Assembly: GCF_000699445.3 (NCBI RefSeq)
Contig: NC_067196.1
Span: 74,717,864-74,781,863, forward strand
DNA length: 64,000 nt
From: Schistosoma haematobium
Taxonomy: Eukaryota; Platyhelminthes; Trematoda; Strigeidida; Schistosomatidae
Reading direction: 5' to 3'
In this document: positions 23,216 through 34,745 of the stretch, piece after piece
Numbering within the stretch: the first letter of the stretch is position 1
Layout of the letters: each line of letters starts with the position of its first letter
Notes under the pieces: model-generated
What the model was told of the DNA's origin: nothing
What the model saw: the letters and a program-made list of their open reading frames with translations, nothing else
Databases searched by the model: none
Translations under genes and position numbers: made by a program

Positions 23216-24199
23216 ATGAACAATCCAAACTAGAAATGAAATGTTCTTGGACCAGTGTTATGTATTCGGCGATTCATAATAACAAAAATTCCGCCAAAAA
23301 ATTATAATGCCTTGTAAGAATATCTTTCAAGGAATTTGATTAAATAGTTTCATGATTAAAATAGACAAAGTAAGCCCGAAATAACCTATTTAATACACCA
23401 ACTGGTGTGATTGAAATCTATCGCATATATATTGGCGAATCAGATAATCAAAGTAATGAATATTTAAGCAAAAAAGTGGTGACATATTTCACATAGTTTA
23501 TACAATTACTGACTTTTCTACTTATTAAGACTACTTTGGAAAGTATAAAAGATATTCAGATAACAGATGGAAATTAATGTCAGTAAACACAAATGAGTCA
23601 ATATTTCATAGTTTATTCTATTAGATTGACCCTTCTGTGAACACAATACATGGTCTTGTTTCGGAATATATATAAATTTTAACGTTTTTTAAGTTCATAA
23701 CATCTAAACAAAGAAGGATTATCAGAAGTCATTAACAAAATCACTTTACCTCGTAGATTTATCAGAAGTAATAACTTCTTGACTATGACAATATGGTATT
23801 TATTAAAATGCAAGGTATGTGTTATTATTCTCCAGGTAATGTATTAAGACGAAGTTTACTAAAACTATGTATTATATTACCGCAATTCATTTTGAACAGT
23901 CTGATCATACATTTACTTTTTAATATTATTATATTTGAAAAAAAACTAGAGATCAAACTGGACAAGATTGATGATAAGCAAAAAATAGATAACAGTGAAA
24001 AGGTAGTATCATTCAAATTATTCTGGATCAATAATACTAGTGTAGTTTTATTCCACGTACAATTTATCTTTGATACATAGGTAAAGTTCAAAATTTCATA
24101 AAGCAAAGGCTTCAATGAACCTAAGTATTCGCCCTAAACAACTTTTATACGAGACCACGAACCATGAGTTAAGACCAACCTTATGGTTTATTTTAACTA
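23216..24199. other. AT-rich intergenic
   Basis: Overlapping short frames at 23,793-24,115 on both strands have no domain. Nothing recognised. Confidence 0.4.
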
Positions 24200-24556
24200 C
24201 TCATCAGGTTCTACAATCATAAATTCAAATTAATAATCCATAAAATTGGTCAGATTTAAGGCAGAGTATATCATTTGGAAATTGTAATATGTGAATTGAG
24301 AATTGTTGTTTGTTATATAAAAGCAATTCAGATCGTTAATGTTGGGGCCGTTTAATACAAAGTGTTAACTTGAATCAGTTTATAAGTGAAATGAAATTGC
24401 GCGATAAATGATCAGAATAAATATGGTTAATATGGGGTGAGGGAGAAAATAATGGAATAAAAATCAGAAATTACGTTCCAAATGATGTACTCTGCCTTAA
24501 ATCTGGCCAATTTTATGGATTATTAATTTGAATTTATAATTGTAGTACCTGATGAG
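24200..24556. repeat. Foldback with 81-bp arms
   Basis: Arm 1 (24,200-24,280) and arm 2 (24,476-24,556) are reverse complements with about 4 mismatches in 81 bp; the spacer is 195 bp. The outer ends read CTCATCAGG and CCTGATGAG, so each arm carries a CTGATGA hammerhead-type core pointing outward, as in the PLE ends at 14,100 and 26,290. After arm 2 the sequence reads GAAATTATTGAAA. It may be a pair of PLE terminal repeats or a non-autonomous foldback element. No target duplication was identified. Confidence 0.8.
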
Positions 24557-26036
24557 AAATTATTGAAAAGAATATTCTTCGTTCATATAATTGTGTTTTA
24601 ATATAATGGGAATTTTTCAGCGATTATTTTAACTAGATGTTTGACAATCGATACACATGCAAATTAGTCAACACAATAGGATCTAATGAAACTGTTCGCG
24701 TACTGTCTATGTTTTTAATGAATCGTTAGTCTTTTATTTTTTTAATAATAATAATAATCTCTCACAGTAAATGCTAAATATAACTGATTTAATCGATAAT
24801 ATATCATATAGTTTCAATGAAACTTCGTTCTCCTACTGTACTACCTAAATTCATTGAAAAAGAAAACTGATTGAACTAATTATTATCATTAGCCTATATT
24901 CAATTGTCACTTCATATAAGTAGTATAACATTTACTTCAATGATTTAAAACAAATTACCAAACGTTGTTTTAAAATGAATATTTTAATATTTGTAATGTA
25001 TTTTTTGGCGGAGGGGGGGAGAGGGAAGAATAGAATAACCAGTTTTATTTAGTATCTACAATCAAATAATTTACAGATTTACAACTTCATAACACATTTT
25101 ATTTTATTCAATGAGTTCATATAGTTTTCAAGTAATTTTTATTATAGTCAATTAGGTTTAAGTAATAAGTTGTTAAAAGGAAAAATCTCTCTATATATAA
25201 ATATATTACTACTTAATTCAGTAGTAAATTTTATTACCCAAGAACATTTTCTTTTTTTTTTCTCTTTGGAACAATCCACATAAATCTTGAGGAAATGATA
25301 ATTATATATCCAACTTCTATTTATTTTCTTTTTTTTTCACCAATGAAATATTTCAACAAATTGTTTAGCGTGAAATCTCACAGTCAACTAAATTTTATTG
25401 ATATATCAGTTGTTTTACTGAAGTAAAGAGAAATATTAAAAAAAGAAGTAATGATAAGAATATTTTTTTCTTATATCAAAGAGACACTTGGAAAACAACT
25501 TGAAAAATAAATCGAATTATTGATCCACTTCAAATGATAACGATGATGATGATGATATATGAATAAATATTACCGTTGTGCATTTCGGATGTAGTAAACC
25601 ATCAAAATAAATTGATTTTCTTATTTAAATGGTTACATTTCAATTTTCAATGGAAATATTAGATAGATGAGTAAATCAAGTTTGCATTTGAATAAACATA
25701 ATCATATCAAAGGACTGTGAATTTGGAAGAAATGTTCAATTACAAAGTGATAAAGAAAGTATGGAAACAAAAGTTTTAGCAAAATAATGTATGAAATTTT
25801 AAGGAAAGAATACTAATGTTCTAATTATTCAGACAGTGATCAAATCTACAAAATTACTACTTTAGAAAATGTAAAAATGTGAAAACGATAATGAATGGAT
25901 TAAATTAAATTAAATCAGTGTAAATAGATGTTTCATGCAAGACGTTACTAAATATAACTTTTCCTCTTAGCCATTATCGATTGCAAATAATGATGTGATT
26001 CATCTACCAGGTTCAAATTTATGCACTTGGCTTTGA
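24557..26036. other. AT-rich intergenic
   Basis: Contains a G-rich patch (about 25,010-25,027) and poly-T runs. No gene or element was recognised. Confidence 0.45.
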
Positions 26037-26039
26037 TTC

Positions 26040-26165
26040 ATACATTATGTTGAAAGGCTAGTAATCCCTTGTTACTCAAATGGTAATGGAGTAAAGTTCG
26101 GATCTGAGATCTAATTGTCGGAAACCGTGTTTTAATTACTAGACCACTACTTCCGTAGAGACTGT
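26040..26165 (-). repeat. tRNA-like SINE remnant
   Basis: On the minus strand, GTAGTGGTCTAGTAATTAAA (about 26,150-26,131) resembles an A box and GATCTCAGATCCGAAC (about 26,109-26,094) a decayed B box at tRNA-like spacing. No hammerhead follows. It could be a decayed family A head or an unrelated tRNA-derived repeat. Confidence 0.4.
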
Positions 26166-26254
26166 GCTTCAGAGTTTGTTTTTCAAACAATAGAGTAGAT
26201 AGACCAACAAAGCTTTTCCTAATTAAATAACGAAAGAACAAATATTGATGCAGA

Positions 26255-26435
26255 ATAGTATGAATTCATTATATCTCGTGGTTTCTCATCAGCTGCTTAC
26301 AACCAAATATGTAATAGAATTTTACATTGAGATAAGAAATAATATGAAACAGTTGACATAATTGAATGTAAATAATTGAACTGACAAAGGTTATCAATAA
26401 TAACCTTGAAATAAAATGAATTCATACTTTTCTGT
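26255..26435. repeat. PLE terminal-repeat pair with hammerhead-like cores
   Basis: TATGAATTCATTATAT (about 26,258-26,273) and AAATAAAATGAATTCATA (about 26,412-26,429) are inverted ends like those of the PLE at 14,058-15,330, here only about 180 bp apart. On the plus strand CTGACAA (about 26,380-26,386) is followed by a clean hairpin AGGTTAT-CAAT-AATAACCT and TGAAAT: a hammerhead stem II and GAAA box with one core substitution (G8 to A). On the minus strand near 26,292 a CTGATGAGAAACC is present. Confidence 0.6.
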
Positions 26436-28544
26436 ATCACTATTTGTTCTGGCTTTATTTAAATAGATGTTGTAGTAGAAAACAATAAAATTCTTAAGCA
26501 TAAAATGTGAATTTAAGCGTTAAAATTTGGGAATGAGCGCTTGTTGATTAGATTATACTGATCACAAATTTTGTAAAAGATATTTCTTATGAATATACAC
26601 GTTTGTTTGTATTATTTAATATCCCTTACCTCAACCAGTCAAAGTACGATAGGAGTTTACTAACAGTATAATGTGTGAACAGCAAATTGTTCTGATGACC
26701 TGCATGAGGCTACTGACAAAATAATTTACAAAACGAACAAATTAGAAAGATATCTTCATTAATCGTGAAAGGAAACTACTTATTTCACTGTTAACTTACT
26801 TCCCCATAAACACAAGAAGAAACAGATAGTAATGGGGTTGGTTTGAACTGAGCGCAAATGTTAAAATTAGTTACATATTTTAAAGATGTATATGTTTCGC
26901 TAATTAACACATTTTGTTGACTCATTTACTCATTTACATTTTAGCTGTTTACATCCTAAAATTATTGTTAGAAATAGGGGTTTTGCTTAAAGATAGTATA
27001 GTTTCACGTTTACATTCATCCTAGTGTTAGGTTTCTCACAATTTTATGTGGATATTATACAACCAGCTTCTCATACACTTGATTCGATTTCCTATGAAAT
27101 CTATTCGACTAATCCTTTAATTGAATTTACTGGATCCAGCATGAATCGTCGTGGTAAATTATCAGATATAAAATCAAAAAAGAACAGATTTATTAGATCA
27201 TATTTTCCTATATTTCTTTTTTATGATTAATCCTTCTTAAACAAGTTTGATTATTATGACACCGATTACGTTCTATACTATCTTATAAGGAATTCCTTTA
27301 TTATTTATTGTATATTATCGTTACTGAGTGTGCCTTCAATCTACTAAATATTCCCATTTTTTGCACTGAATGACAAGTACCTTGTTTTTTTAAACATCTA
27401 AATATCCCATTACCCTTAGCTACTGAAAGTAAATAAACAGAGACTTAGCGATGACGTATCCATTGTTAAATCTTCCCACACAACGTCAACGATTTGAAAG
27501 CAGTTAGGATTTCTGTATTCGATAATCTACATAAACTTCATCAATTCACATTCAGAAGCTTAATTTTCGGTTTCATTGTATAATCTATTAGGTATATTTA
27601 CTACATAACCATTCATACTTTTCCTTTTTAGTTTTTTTTCAAGTTTTTGCAAGACGTTTCCCTGAAAATATATGGTCAATTGTTTTTGTTCCAGATTATG
27701 GAATTTCTTGCCTATATTTTATGGCCTAATGATATCCTTTACTTTCTTTAGGAGGATATTGATGAAGTATCGATATTCTAGTATTTAATAGTCAGTGTTG
27801 ATTATCACCAAAAGTACTCTATTTAACTAAATTTTAACAGACAACTACTCATGTTTTGCTTTGTATCCAACATTGTTTCCTACGTTGTCCTGATGAAAAG
27901 ACTCATGAAGTAAAGAGGTCAGCTCTCTAATGACTCCGTGTTTGAGAGCAAGAATTAATCATTTTGTTGGAAACATAAGTACAGCATTCAATTATTACTA
28001 TCATTTTATTGTTTAAACTGATTCATCTGCATAATAGTATTCTGAAGCCTTCACAATCCTTCAAAAGTACTATCACTAGGGTTATCTTCAAATGTATAGG
28101 AATTAACAGATAAATTTAACTTTTCATAAAGCAAATAATTATCTGAACAATAGATCAAGATACTACATTATCATTCATAAAATACCTCATAAGAAATAAA
28201 TTCTTTGCGATGGATTCTCTATAGTATATTGACATAAAATCTAAAACACTAACCATTATAAATTTATTAAAATTTATTTTTAATCCACGTCTATACTTAA
28301 AATCATATAAATAGCTGTGAACAATAAACTTCCGGTTATATGTTATTTGTAGATTATTTAAAGTAGACTTTCTTAAAGTATAACCCTGTAATCAATTTTC
28401 AAAAATATAATTAAATGAATTGCCTCATCACAAGGGATTACAGAAAGATCAATTCTTTTTTTAAGAAAATTATTAAATTGTAAAGCTCTAATTTAAAAAG
28501 AAAACTACATGTTATTTTTTATTTTAAGTCCTATGGATGAAGAA
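26436..28544. other. AT-rich intergenic, one weak exon candidate
   Basis: A 68-codon frame at 27,024-27,230 (+) has balanced composition (QPASHTLDSISYEIYST) and an acceptor-like TTAG just upstream, so it could be an exon. There is no family match or supporting neighbour. Nothing else was recognised. Confidence 0.3.
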
Positions 28545-28557
28545 ATATGAATGATTA

Positions 28558-29043
28558 AGCTCGCTTGATATTGTTTACTTGAATCTTTTGATTGATGTTT
28601 AGGACTGCAATTGATTAGTATCTTATTGGTAAATGCGCATTCACAGTATTATAAGCAAAGATGGATAGTGGATTGTCCTGGATTCCACTGCTAGCCATTA
28701 TCCATCTTTGATTAGAATGCTTGTGAATTTAGACAAAATCGAGGCAATATGCGCAGTAAGCACATATGCCAACAAGAGACTAATAAATTGCAGTGCTAAA
28801 CAGCAAAGGGAAGATTCAAGTAAACAATATCAAGTGAATTTAAAATTTCACCCATTGCACAAGTAAGTGGCTATCAAGACTCAGTGGCTAAGTGGATAAC
28901 GCGATAGCGTTTGTAGCGAATGGTACTGTGTTCGAGTCTCAGGGTGAACATCATGTATGAGCATGTAAATCAATCTGACGCGTCCCAAATAGGACGAAAC
29001 GCGCATCCTGTATTCCACTGCTAGACACTATCTATATTTGCAT
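28558..29043. mobile_element. Family B composite retroposon with 13-bp target duplication
   Basis: An antisense HHR-flank-plus-tail piece (28,558-about 28,672) joins a sense piece that starts at the hammerhead cleavage region (GTCCTGGATTCCACTGC, about 28,674), passes through the tail to GTGAATTTAAAATTTCACCC (about 28,840-28,859), continues directly into a tRNA-like head (A box CAGTGGCTAAGTGGATAACG, about 28,881-28,900; B box TTCGAGTCTC, about 28,931) and ends just after a second hammerhead. AATATGAATGATT flanks it at 28,545-28,557 and 29,044-29,056. The terminal hammerhead is defective (CTGACGC core, ATC at the cleavage site). The tail-to-head order implies a multimeric or circular RNA template. 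Confidence 0.88.
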
Positions 29044-29347
29044 AATATGAATGATTGTTTTCAATTAATTAATAAAACAGGGGTTTTCTAGAAAGTAGTT
29101 AATCGGATTCAATATATTGATAGTTTCAGCAAAATATCTGTAGTTTTTAATGAGGTTTCAACTCCGCCTGTAGCTCTTCTAGAGTTACTGCCGGTCCCAA
29201 GCCCGGGTAAAGGAGGAGAGTTGGGCATGGGGTTAGCGTCCCCATCCCGTAGAAAACTAACTCGCTAAATAAACGCTTACCAGAAAAAATAATTCAAACC
29301 ATTTTAACTCTGCCCTGAGAGTTAGAAGGTCTTCATTTAGAAGAATT

Positions 29348-29686
29348 ATGACGCTTCATGGTGAAAGCCGAGTTCTTTCGGAAGCCATGAGGCCGATGCC
29401 CCTTCTAACAACCAGAGCAACAATTTTTATAGGTACATGGAACGTTCGAACAATGTGGGAAACCGGGAAGACCAGTCAAATAGCAACGGAAATGAGGAGA
29501 TACAACTTGGCAGTACTGGGAATCAGCGAAACCCATTGGACCCAAGCTGGACAACAAAGGCTAAATACGGGAGAGATGCTGCTATACTCTGGTCACGAAG
29601 AGCAAAGTGCTCCACACACTCAGGGAGTTGCTCTAATGTTGTCCAATGTAGCACTAAATGCACTTGTAGGATGTGAATCTCATTGA
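29348..29686 (+). pseudogene. RTE endonuclease, N-terminal part
   Basis: 112 codons. FIGTWNVRTM (about residues 27-36) and LAVLGISETHW (about 54-64, with the metal-binding Glu) are hallmark motifs of APE-type endonucleases that nick target DNA for RTE integration. The frame is lost at the end; the remaining endonuclease motifs are in the next frame. The ATG at 29,348 follows the conserved RTE 5' untranslated region and is a plausible original start. Confidence 0.85.
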
Positions 29687-29753
29687 TCCAGAATCATCAA
29701 AGCATCATTCAAAACAAAGAAGGAGGGGATCACAATGAATATTATCTAATGTT

Positions 29754-31166
29754 ATGCACCCACCAATGATAGCAATGACGACATTAAAGATCAATCTGAA
29801 TGCCAAAGTCGGAATAGACAACACTGGATATGAAGATATCATGGGACGACATGGACTGGGAGAGAGGAACGAAAATGGGGAAATATTTGCAAATCTGTGT
29901 GCATTCAACAAACTGGTCATAGGAGGCACAATATTTCCACACAAGCGTATACAGAAGGCTACATGGATCTCACCGGACCACACTACAGAGAACCAAATCG
30001 ATCATATTTGCATCAACAAAAAATTCCGAAGGACAATGGAAGATGTGAGAACCAGGAGAGGTGCTGACGTAGCTTCAGATCACCACCTAGTTGTAGCCAA
30101 TTTAAAACTGAAGCTGAAAAAGAACTGGACAAGTGGACAAACAGCACTACAAAGGTTCAATACAGCCTTCCTTCGAGATACTGACAAACTCAATGAATTC
30201 AAGATAGCTCTCAACAACAGGTTCCAAGCCTTACAAGATCTACTGAAAGAAGAAGAAACTAGTATGGAGGACAACTGGAAAGGCATCAAGGAAGCATTAA
30301 CTTCAACGTGTCAAGAGGTTCTCGGTCTAAAGAAATACCATCATAAGGAATGGATCTCTATAGAAACACTGGACAAGATCAAAGAAAGGAAGAACAAGAA
30401 GGCAGCAATAAACAACAGCCGAACACGAGCAGAGAAAGTCCAAGCACAAGCTGAATACATAGAAGCAAACAAACAAGTGAAGAGGAGCATTAGAGCCGAC
30501 AAGAAGAAATACGTGGAAGAATTAGCAACGACGGCAGAAAAAGCTGCTAGAGAAGGAAATATGAAACAGCTTTACAATACAACGAAGAAACTAGCAGGGA
30601 AATACAGTAAATCAGAGAGGCCAGTCAAAGACAAAGAAAGCAAGCCAATCACCGAAATTCAACAACAGCGTAACAGATGGGTGGAATACTTCGAGGAACT
30701 CCTGAATAGGCCGGCTCCAATGAATCTACCGGACATCGAGGCAGCACACATAGATCTTCCTATAGATGTCAACCCACCAACGACGGAAGAAATTAGAATG
30801 GCCCTCAGACAAATCAAGAACGGGAAAGCAGCAGGACCCGACAACATACCAGCTGAAGCACTGAAGTCAGACATCGAAGTAACTACAAACATGCTTTACC
30901 TTCTTTTCAAGAAGATTTGGGAGGAGGAACAAGTGCCGATGGACTGGAAAGAAGGACACCCCATCAAGATCCCAAAGAAAGGAGACCTGAGCAAATGTGA
31001 AAACTACAGAGGCATCACAATACTGTCATATGACGGACTACAGTGCAGGGTCGTGCATGAAGGACAGCTGACAGATGCATTCCAAGTAAGAACCGACGTC
31101 AGACAAGGCTGTCTACTCTCCTCCTTCCTCTTTCTTCTGGTGGTCGACTTGATTATGATGACTTGA
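29754..31166 (+). pseudogene. RTE endonuclease C-terminus and reverse transcriptase, internally deleted
   Basis: 470 codons. The endonuclease end is marked by NAKVGIDNTGYE and the catalytic ASDHHLVVA (about residues 104-112). A Lys/Glu-rich linker (about 120-310) follows. RT begins with GKAAGPDNIPAEALK (about 363-377), then [27 protein letters not shown] with the next block missing: NYRGITILS runs straight into YDGLQCRVVH. Motif B (RQGCLLSSF) is present. Motif A (FIDYEKAFD in the sister copy) is absent, so no polymerase activity is possible. A frameshift ends the frame just before the FADD box. Confidence 0.88.
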
Positions 31167-31267
31167 ACATCTGAGCGAAAACACGGAGTACAATCGACAG
31201 CTGAGAGTCAATTAGACGATTTGGACTTCGCAGATGACCAAACCCTCCAACGCATACACACGAACAG

Positions 31268-32014
31268 ATGCAGATGAAGACAGCCAGTGTAGCAGCAGTC
31301 TCTGCATCGGTAGGCCTCGACATTCACAAGAGGAAAACCAAGGTCCTCAAATTCAAAGCGGAGAACAGCAATCCAATCACTCTTGATGGCGAAACTCTGG
31401 AATATGTAGAATCCTTCACATACCTGGGAAGCACCATCGATGAACAAGGAGGTTCAGATGAAGACGTAAAGGCGAGGATTGGTAAAGCAAGGGACGCATT
31501 CCTACAATTGAAGAACATATGGAACTCAAAACAACTTTCAACCAATATCAAAGTGAGAATCTTCAATACGAATGTCGAGGCAGTTCTACTGTATGGAGCT
31601 GAAACTTGGAGAACTACAACAACCATCATCAAGAAAGTACAAGTATTTATAAATAGCTGTCTACGCAAAACACTCAACATCCATTGGCCGGATACCATCA
31701 GAAACAGCCTTCTGTGGGAGAGAACAAACCAACTTCCAGCTGAAGAGGAAATTAGGAAAAGACGATGGAAATGGATAGGACATACATTACGCAAATCGTC
31801 AAACTGCATCACGAGGCAAGACCTAACTTGGAATCCTGAAGGGCAGTGGAAGAGAGGAAAACCAGAGAACAGATTACGTCGGGAAATAGAGGCAGATATG
31901 AAAAGGATCAATAGGAACTGGAAGAAGCTGGAAAGGATTGTTCAGAACAGGGTTAGATGGCGAATGCTAGTGAGCGGCTTATGCTCCCTCACGAGGAGTA
32001 ACAGGCGTAAGTAA
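31268..32014 (+). pseudogene. RTE C-terminal region
   Basis: 248 codons, open to the natural stop beside the 3' tail. Motifs shared with the other copies are [47 protein letters not shown] and [10 protein letters not shown]. The LDDLDFADD catalytic box lies just upstream (about 31,212-31,238) in another frame. The function of this RTE C-terminal region is not established. Confidence 0.85.
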
Positions 32015-32029
32015 GTAATAATGAGGTTT

Positions 32030-33039
32030 TGAAGTCGAGCACAAAAAGTATTCGTATAAAACACGACTGAATCTTACTGTGTATAATAATTTTTAAAGCT
32101 CCGTTGGATAATCACTGTGAAGCTTCTCCCGTGTTTACTTTGCTGATCCTCCCTATGTCAAATAATAAGTTTTGCCACTAGTTACCAGCTTACAAGGGCA
32201 TTCAACAGAGTACTGGTTTTATAATTCAAGTAATGTGACAAAATTTTGATGTAGTGCAAAACGATTAAATTTAAATATGTGATCCTTGTATAGCTTTAAT
32301 ATATCGTGACTGCTAAAAGATTAGGCTGTTCTGAAGAACGATTGAATGCATGGCTGTGAATGCTGCCACTATTGATCAAAACTAGGATTGAACAGTTACT
32401 GTATTCTTTGTGAATTTCGACAATTATTTAACTCGAATCAAGGAAATTACTAACAAAATCTACAAACCACTTCATTCAAAAGAAAGGTTTAGGTTCAATT
32501 ATCTGTTACTAAGTTTGATCAAATAGCAGTAAAATATAAAAGCACAATATTCAAACATTGTGTGGTATTTCTGCATACTGATTATGATTGTCAATATGTT
32601 TATTGATTAAGCACATAAAAAACATTAAAAAGGTCCATTTGGCTTGGTGTAATTTTGTGCATGTAAGTTGATTATGCAGACTGCGATGTTATGAAACATG
32701 AGACAGATTGAATGAACTTTATAAGCTACTTGTAAAATCATCTTGTCTAATGTTTAATAAGGATGTATTGATGAACCTTCTTATAGTTATAGTATTTAAT
32801 TTTTTTCAAACTAATATGGTAATACTTAGAACTGCGGCAATGGACAATCTTATTAATTAATTCAGTTTAACTAGGCTACTTCCCGTCCACAAATTCATCG
32901 GTTTCACTAAAGTATAAGTACAAACTATCAAGTTGCATTAAGATTAAAACATAAATTATCTTTGAAGACCTCTATTAGTTTCAACATCGTTCTCGTTAAA
33001 CATTCTAAGTATACTCCATATATAAAAGCGAACCTTTAT
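32030..33039. other. AT-rich intergenic
   Basis: Nothing recognised. Confidence 0.45.
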
Positions 33040-33195
33040 AGATGCTTAATTGACTTCGATGGAATAAACATCAATCAGAATGGTCTGTTTTGTATAAACA
33101 AAGATTGATTACCGAAGCCCTACATATATATGGAAGGACCCAAACAACAGAAATATGAGAGATGGAATACAATTAACTGCACTTTGTCAACTACT
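33040..33195 (+). pseudogene. PLE 3'-end fragment, subfamily 1
   Basis: Parallels the end of the GIY-YIG remnant at 55,440-55,945: CTTCGATGGAATAAACATC corresponds to the FNGARII segment, then ACCGAAGCCCTACATATAT and GAGAGATGGAATACAA are shared. Only the last codons and the start of the 3' untranslated region survive. Confidence 0.65.
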
Positions 33196-34012
33196 AATTA
33201 TTAGGTAATTTTGAATTTTATAACTTTTGTGGTGTGTGCTACTGACGTCAATAGATATAAGTAGTATGTATCACCAATCGAAAGTGAAATACCTGGGGGT
33301 GAAAGGTTAAGCAGATTGGGGAAAAGAAAACGAGAACAGAGAATGATTGGCGTGGAAATGAAAGATCAAGTCTGAGACAATTGATTGACATTTTGCAAAT
33401 GAAGTATTTGTTTTATGGTTCTAAGATTTTAAGAGATTCTTTAATAGTGTTCAAATACATTTGGTTGTCCCCACTGGTGATCTCGTTCACTACACTATTA
33501 CTACTACTAGTTCGATTCGTGTTTATGAAAAGTAATGACATACATTTATTTGTCCTGATCAATTGTTTTGTTTGAAAACAATAATGAAATATCAGGCTGT
33601 TATGCACAATATAATTCATTCACTTCCCATGATTGCAATGATAAATTCCATTTATAACATCTGTCGTCATCTAACATAACCTGAGGCCACATATGGTCAA
33701 TAATTTTTCTTACAGCAAATCTCTATACACGCATGTATTTCAAAATGAATTATAAACACATTAGAACAAATTTCATATTCAACAATATTAACCTAATTGG
33801 ATAATTATTTTAGTACAATATCGACTCGTGACGTTTGTTTAGTACACTGAAGAGTCTCAAATAAAACTGCCGAGTGAAGCGTCAGAGTTATTTTAATTCC
33901 AAATAAAATTCAATTTAATTATGTTACTGTTAAACTTTCCAAATAATTTATTATTTTATTTTTTCGACCTCCATGTATGGTATAATTTTGAAAAGAGTAA
34001 GAACAAAGATTC
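33196..34012. other. AT-rich intergenic
   Basis: Overlapping frames at 33,381-33,619 on both strands lack domains. Nothing recognised. Confidence 0.4.
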
Positions 34013-34745
34013 TAGCCGAACAGCATGAATTCAGCTGATTACAACCTGTGATAGTTAAAATCATAATTACTTAATGGGTTTAATTTACTTACATCAGAGG
34101 GTGTGGCTGGAAGTTATATTGGAGACACATTAGTTTAGTATAGCAAGGGTGTAAGTAAATTTAATAGACTGAATGTTATAAATATATACCTTATGTAAGA
34201 GAAAATTCTACAACATTGATTATGACAACAGTTCAAACGGCCAGGAACAAGTGATTACATAATGAGTAAACATTGATAGGAATAAAATGAGTAGAGCTCA
34301 GTGATAAAATAAAATAATGAATTTGGAAGATAGTTGAAATAAAACTCAGTGATGCACTAAATGCAAGAAAGAGTCCAAAGAAAAAGAAAGAAATTAAGAT
34401 ACAGCAAAGGAATATTTGTCACCAAGGCAAGGAAAGATTAATAACCATCTCCTTTTGAACACATAAGTCAGGTTTTTGACGCCTGATAGCAATGGCTTCA
34501 GCAAACTTCAGAAAACTGGAGTTTGGATGCTTACTAATCACTTTAAAGGATTGAGAGGTATCTACCTGATGTCCTGTTTCAAGATGTTTGGTGATTGCAA
34601 TGTTTAGACTTTCTTCCTCATGTTTCGAGACTTTTTAAAACATGCTCAAAAAATCTAAGACGTAGCTGCTTTGGCAGGTACACGTTAATTTATAAATACA
34701 GTTGGCGGTAACATGAAAGGGGTATAGTTGTCTATAATTTGAATA
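34013..34745 (-). pseudogene. PLE 3' part with GIY-YIG remnant, subfamily 2
   Basis: The minus strand reads, with frameshifts, a GIY-YIG endonuclease C-terminal half: EEESLNIAITKHLETGHQVD (about 34,622-34,563), FKVISKHPNSSFLKFAEA, then IRRQKPDLCVQKE and LSLPW (to about 34,430). GH, the EA pair and the KP-LC pattern are typical of PLE endonucleases. The upstream part (34,745-34,680) matches the PLE at 14,760 (TTGGCGGTAACATGAA against TTGGTGGTAACATGAA). The end near 34,018 (CATGAATTCAGCTGAT) is a shortened terminal repeat. Confidence 0.75.

Larger units (their letters stand above)
29159..32018 (+). mobile_element. RTE-clade non-LTR retrotransposon, both ends present, inactivated
   Basis: The element runs from a GC-rich 5' untranslated region (CAACTCCGCCTGTAGC) through endonuclease and reverse transcriptase coding to a GTAAGTAA tail. 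TAATGAGGTTT flanks it at 29,148-29,158 and 32,019-32,029, so both termini are original. Coding is broken into three frames (29,348-29,686; 29,754-31,166; 31,268-32,014). Compared with the copy at 41,663, an in-frame 285-bp deletion near 31,030 removes RT motifs including the first catalytic Asp. A second deletion near 29,794 removes the GD of the endonuclease GD-NAKVG motif. Intact relatives are the schistosome SR2/SjR2 RTE elements. Confidence 0.93.

Noticed and set aside
23793..24115. Overlapping 95- and 96-codon frames on opposite strands
   Set aside because: Low-complexity hydrophobic and Lys/Ile-rich composition with no domain; expected by chance in AT-rich DNA.
24200..24556. CRISPR-like or bacterial inverted structure
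   Set aside because: There is a single pair of long arms with no repeated short units or spacers, and everything else in the window is eukaryotic.
28880..28945. tRNA-like sequence with A and B boxes
   Set aside because: It is the head of a family B retroposon: no acceptor stem closes and a hammerhead follows. It is not a tRNA gene. The same holds for the heads near 2,137, 40,100, 44,420 and 51,045.
29437..29676. 79-codon plus-strand frame overlapping the RTE endonuclease
   Set aside because: Alternate frame of the endonuclease segment 29,348-29,686, which carries the recognised motifs.
31324..31911. 195-codon minus-strand open frame (and similar at 43,187-43,768)
   Set aside because: Antisense shadow of RTE coding sequence on the plus strand.
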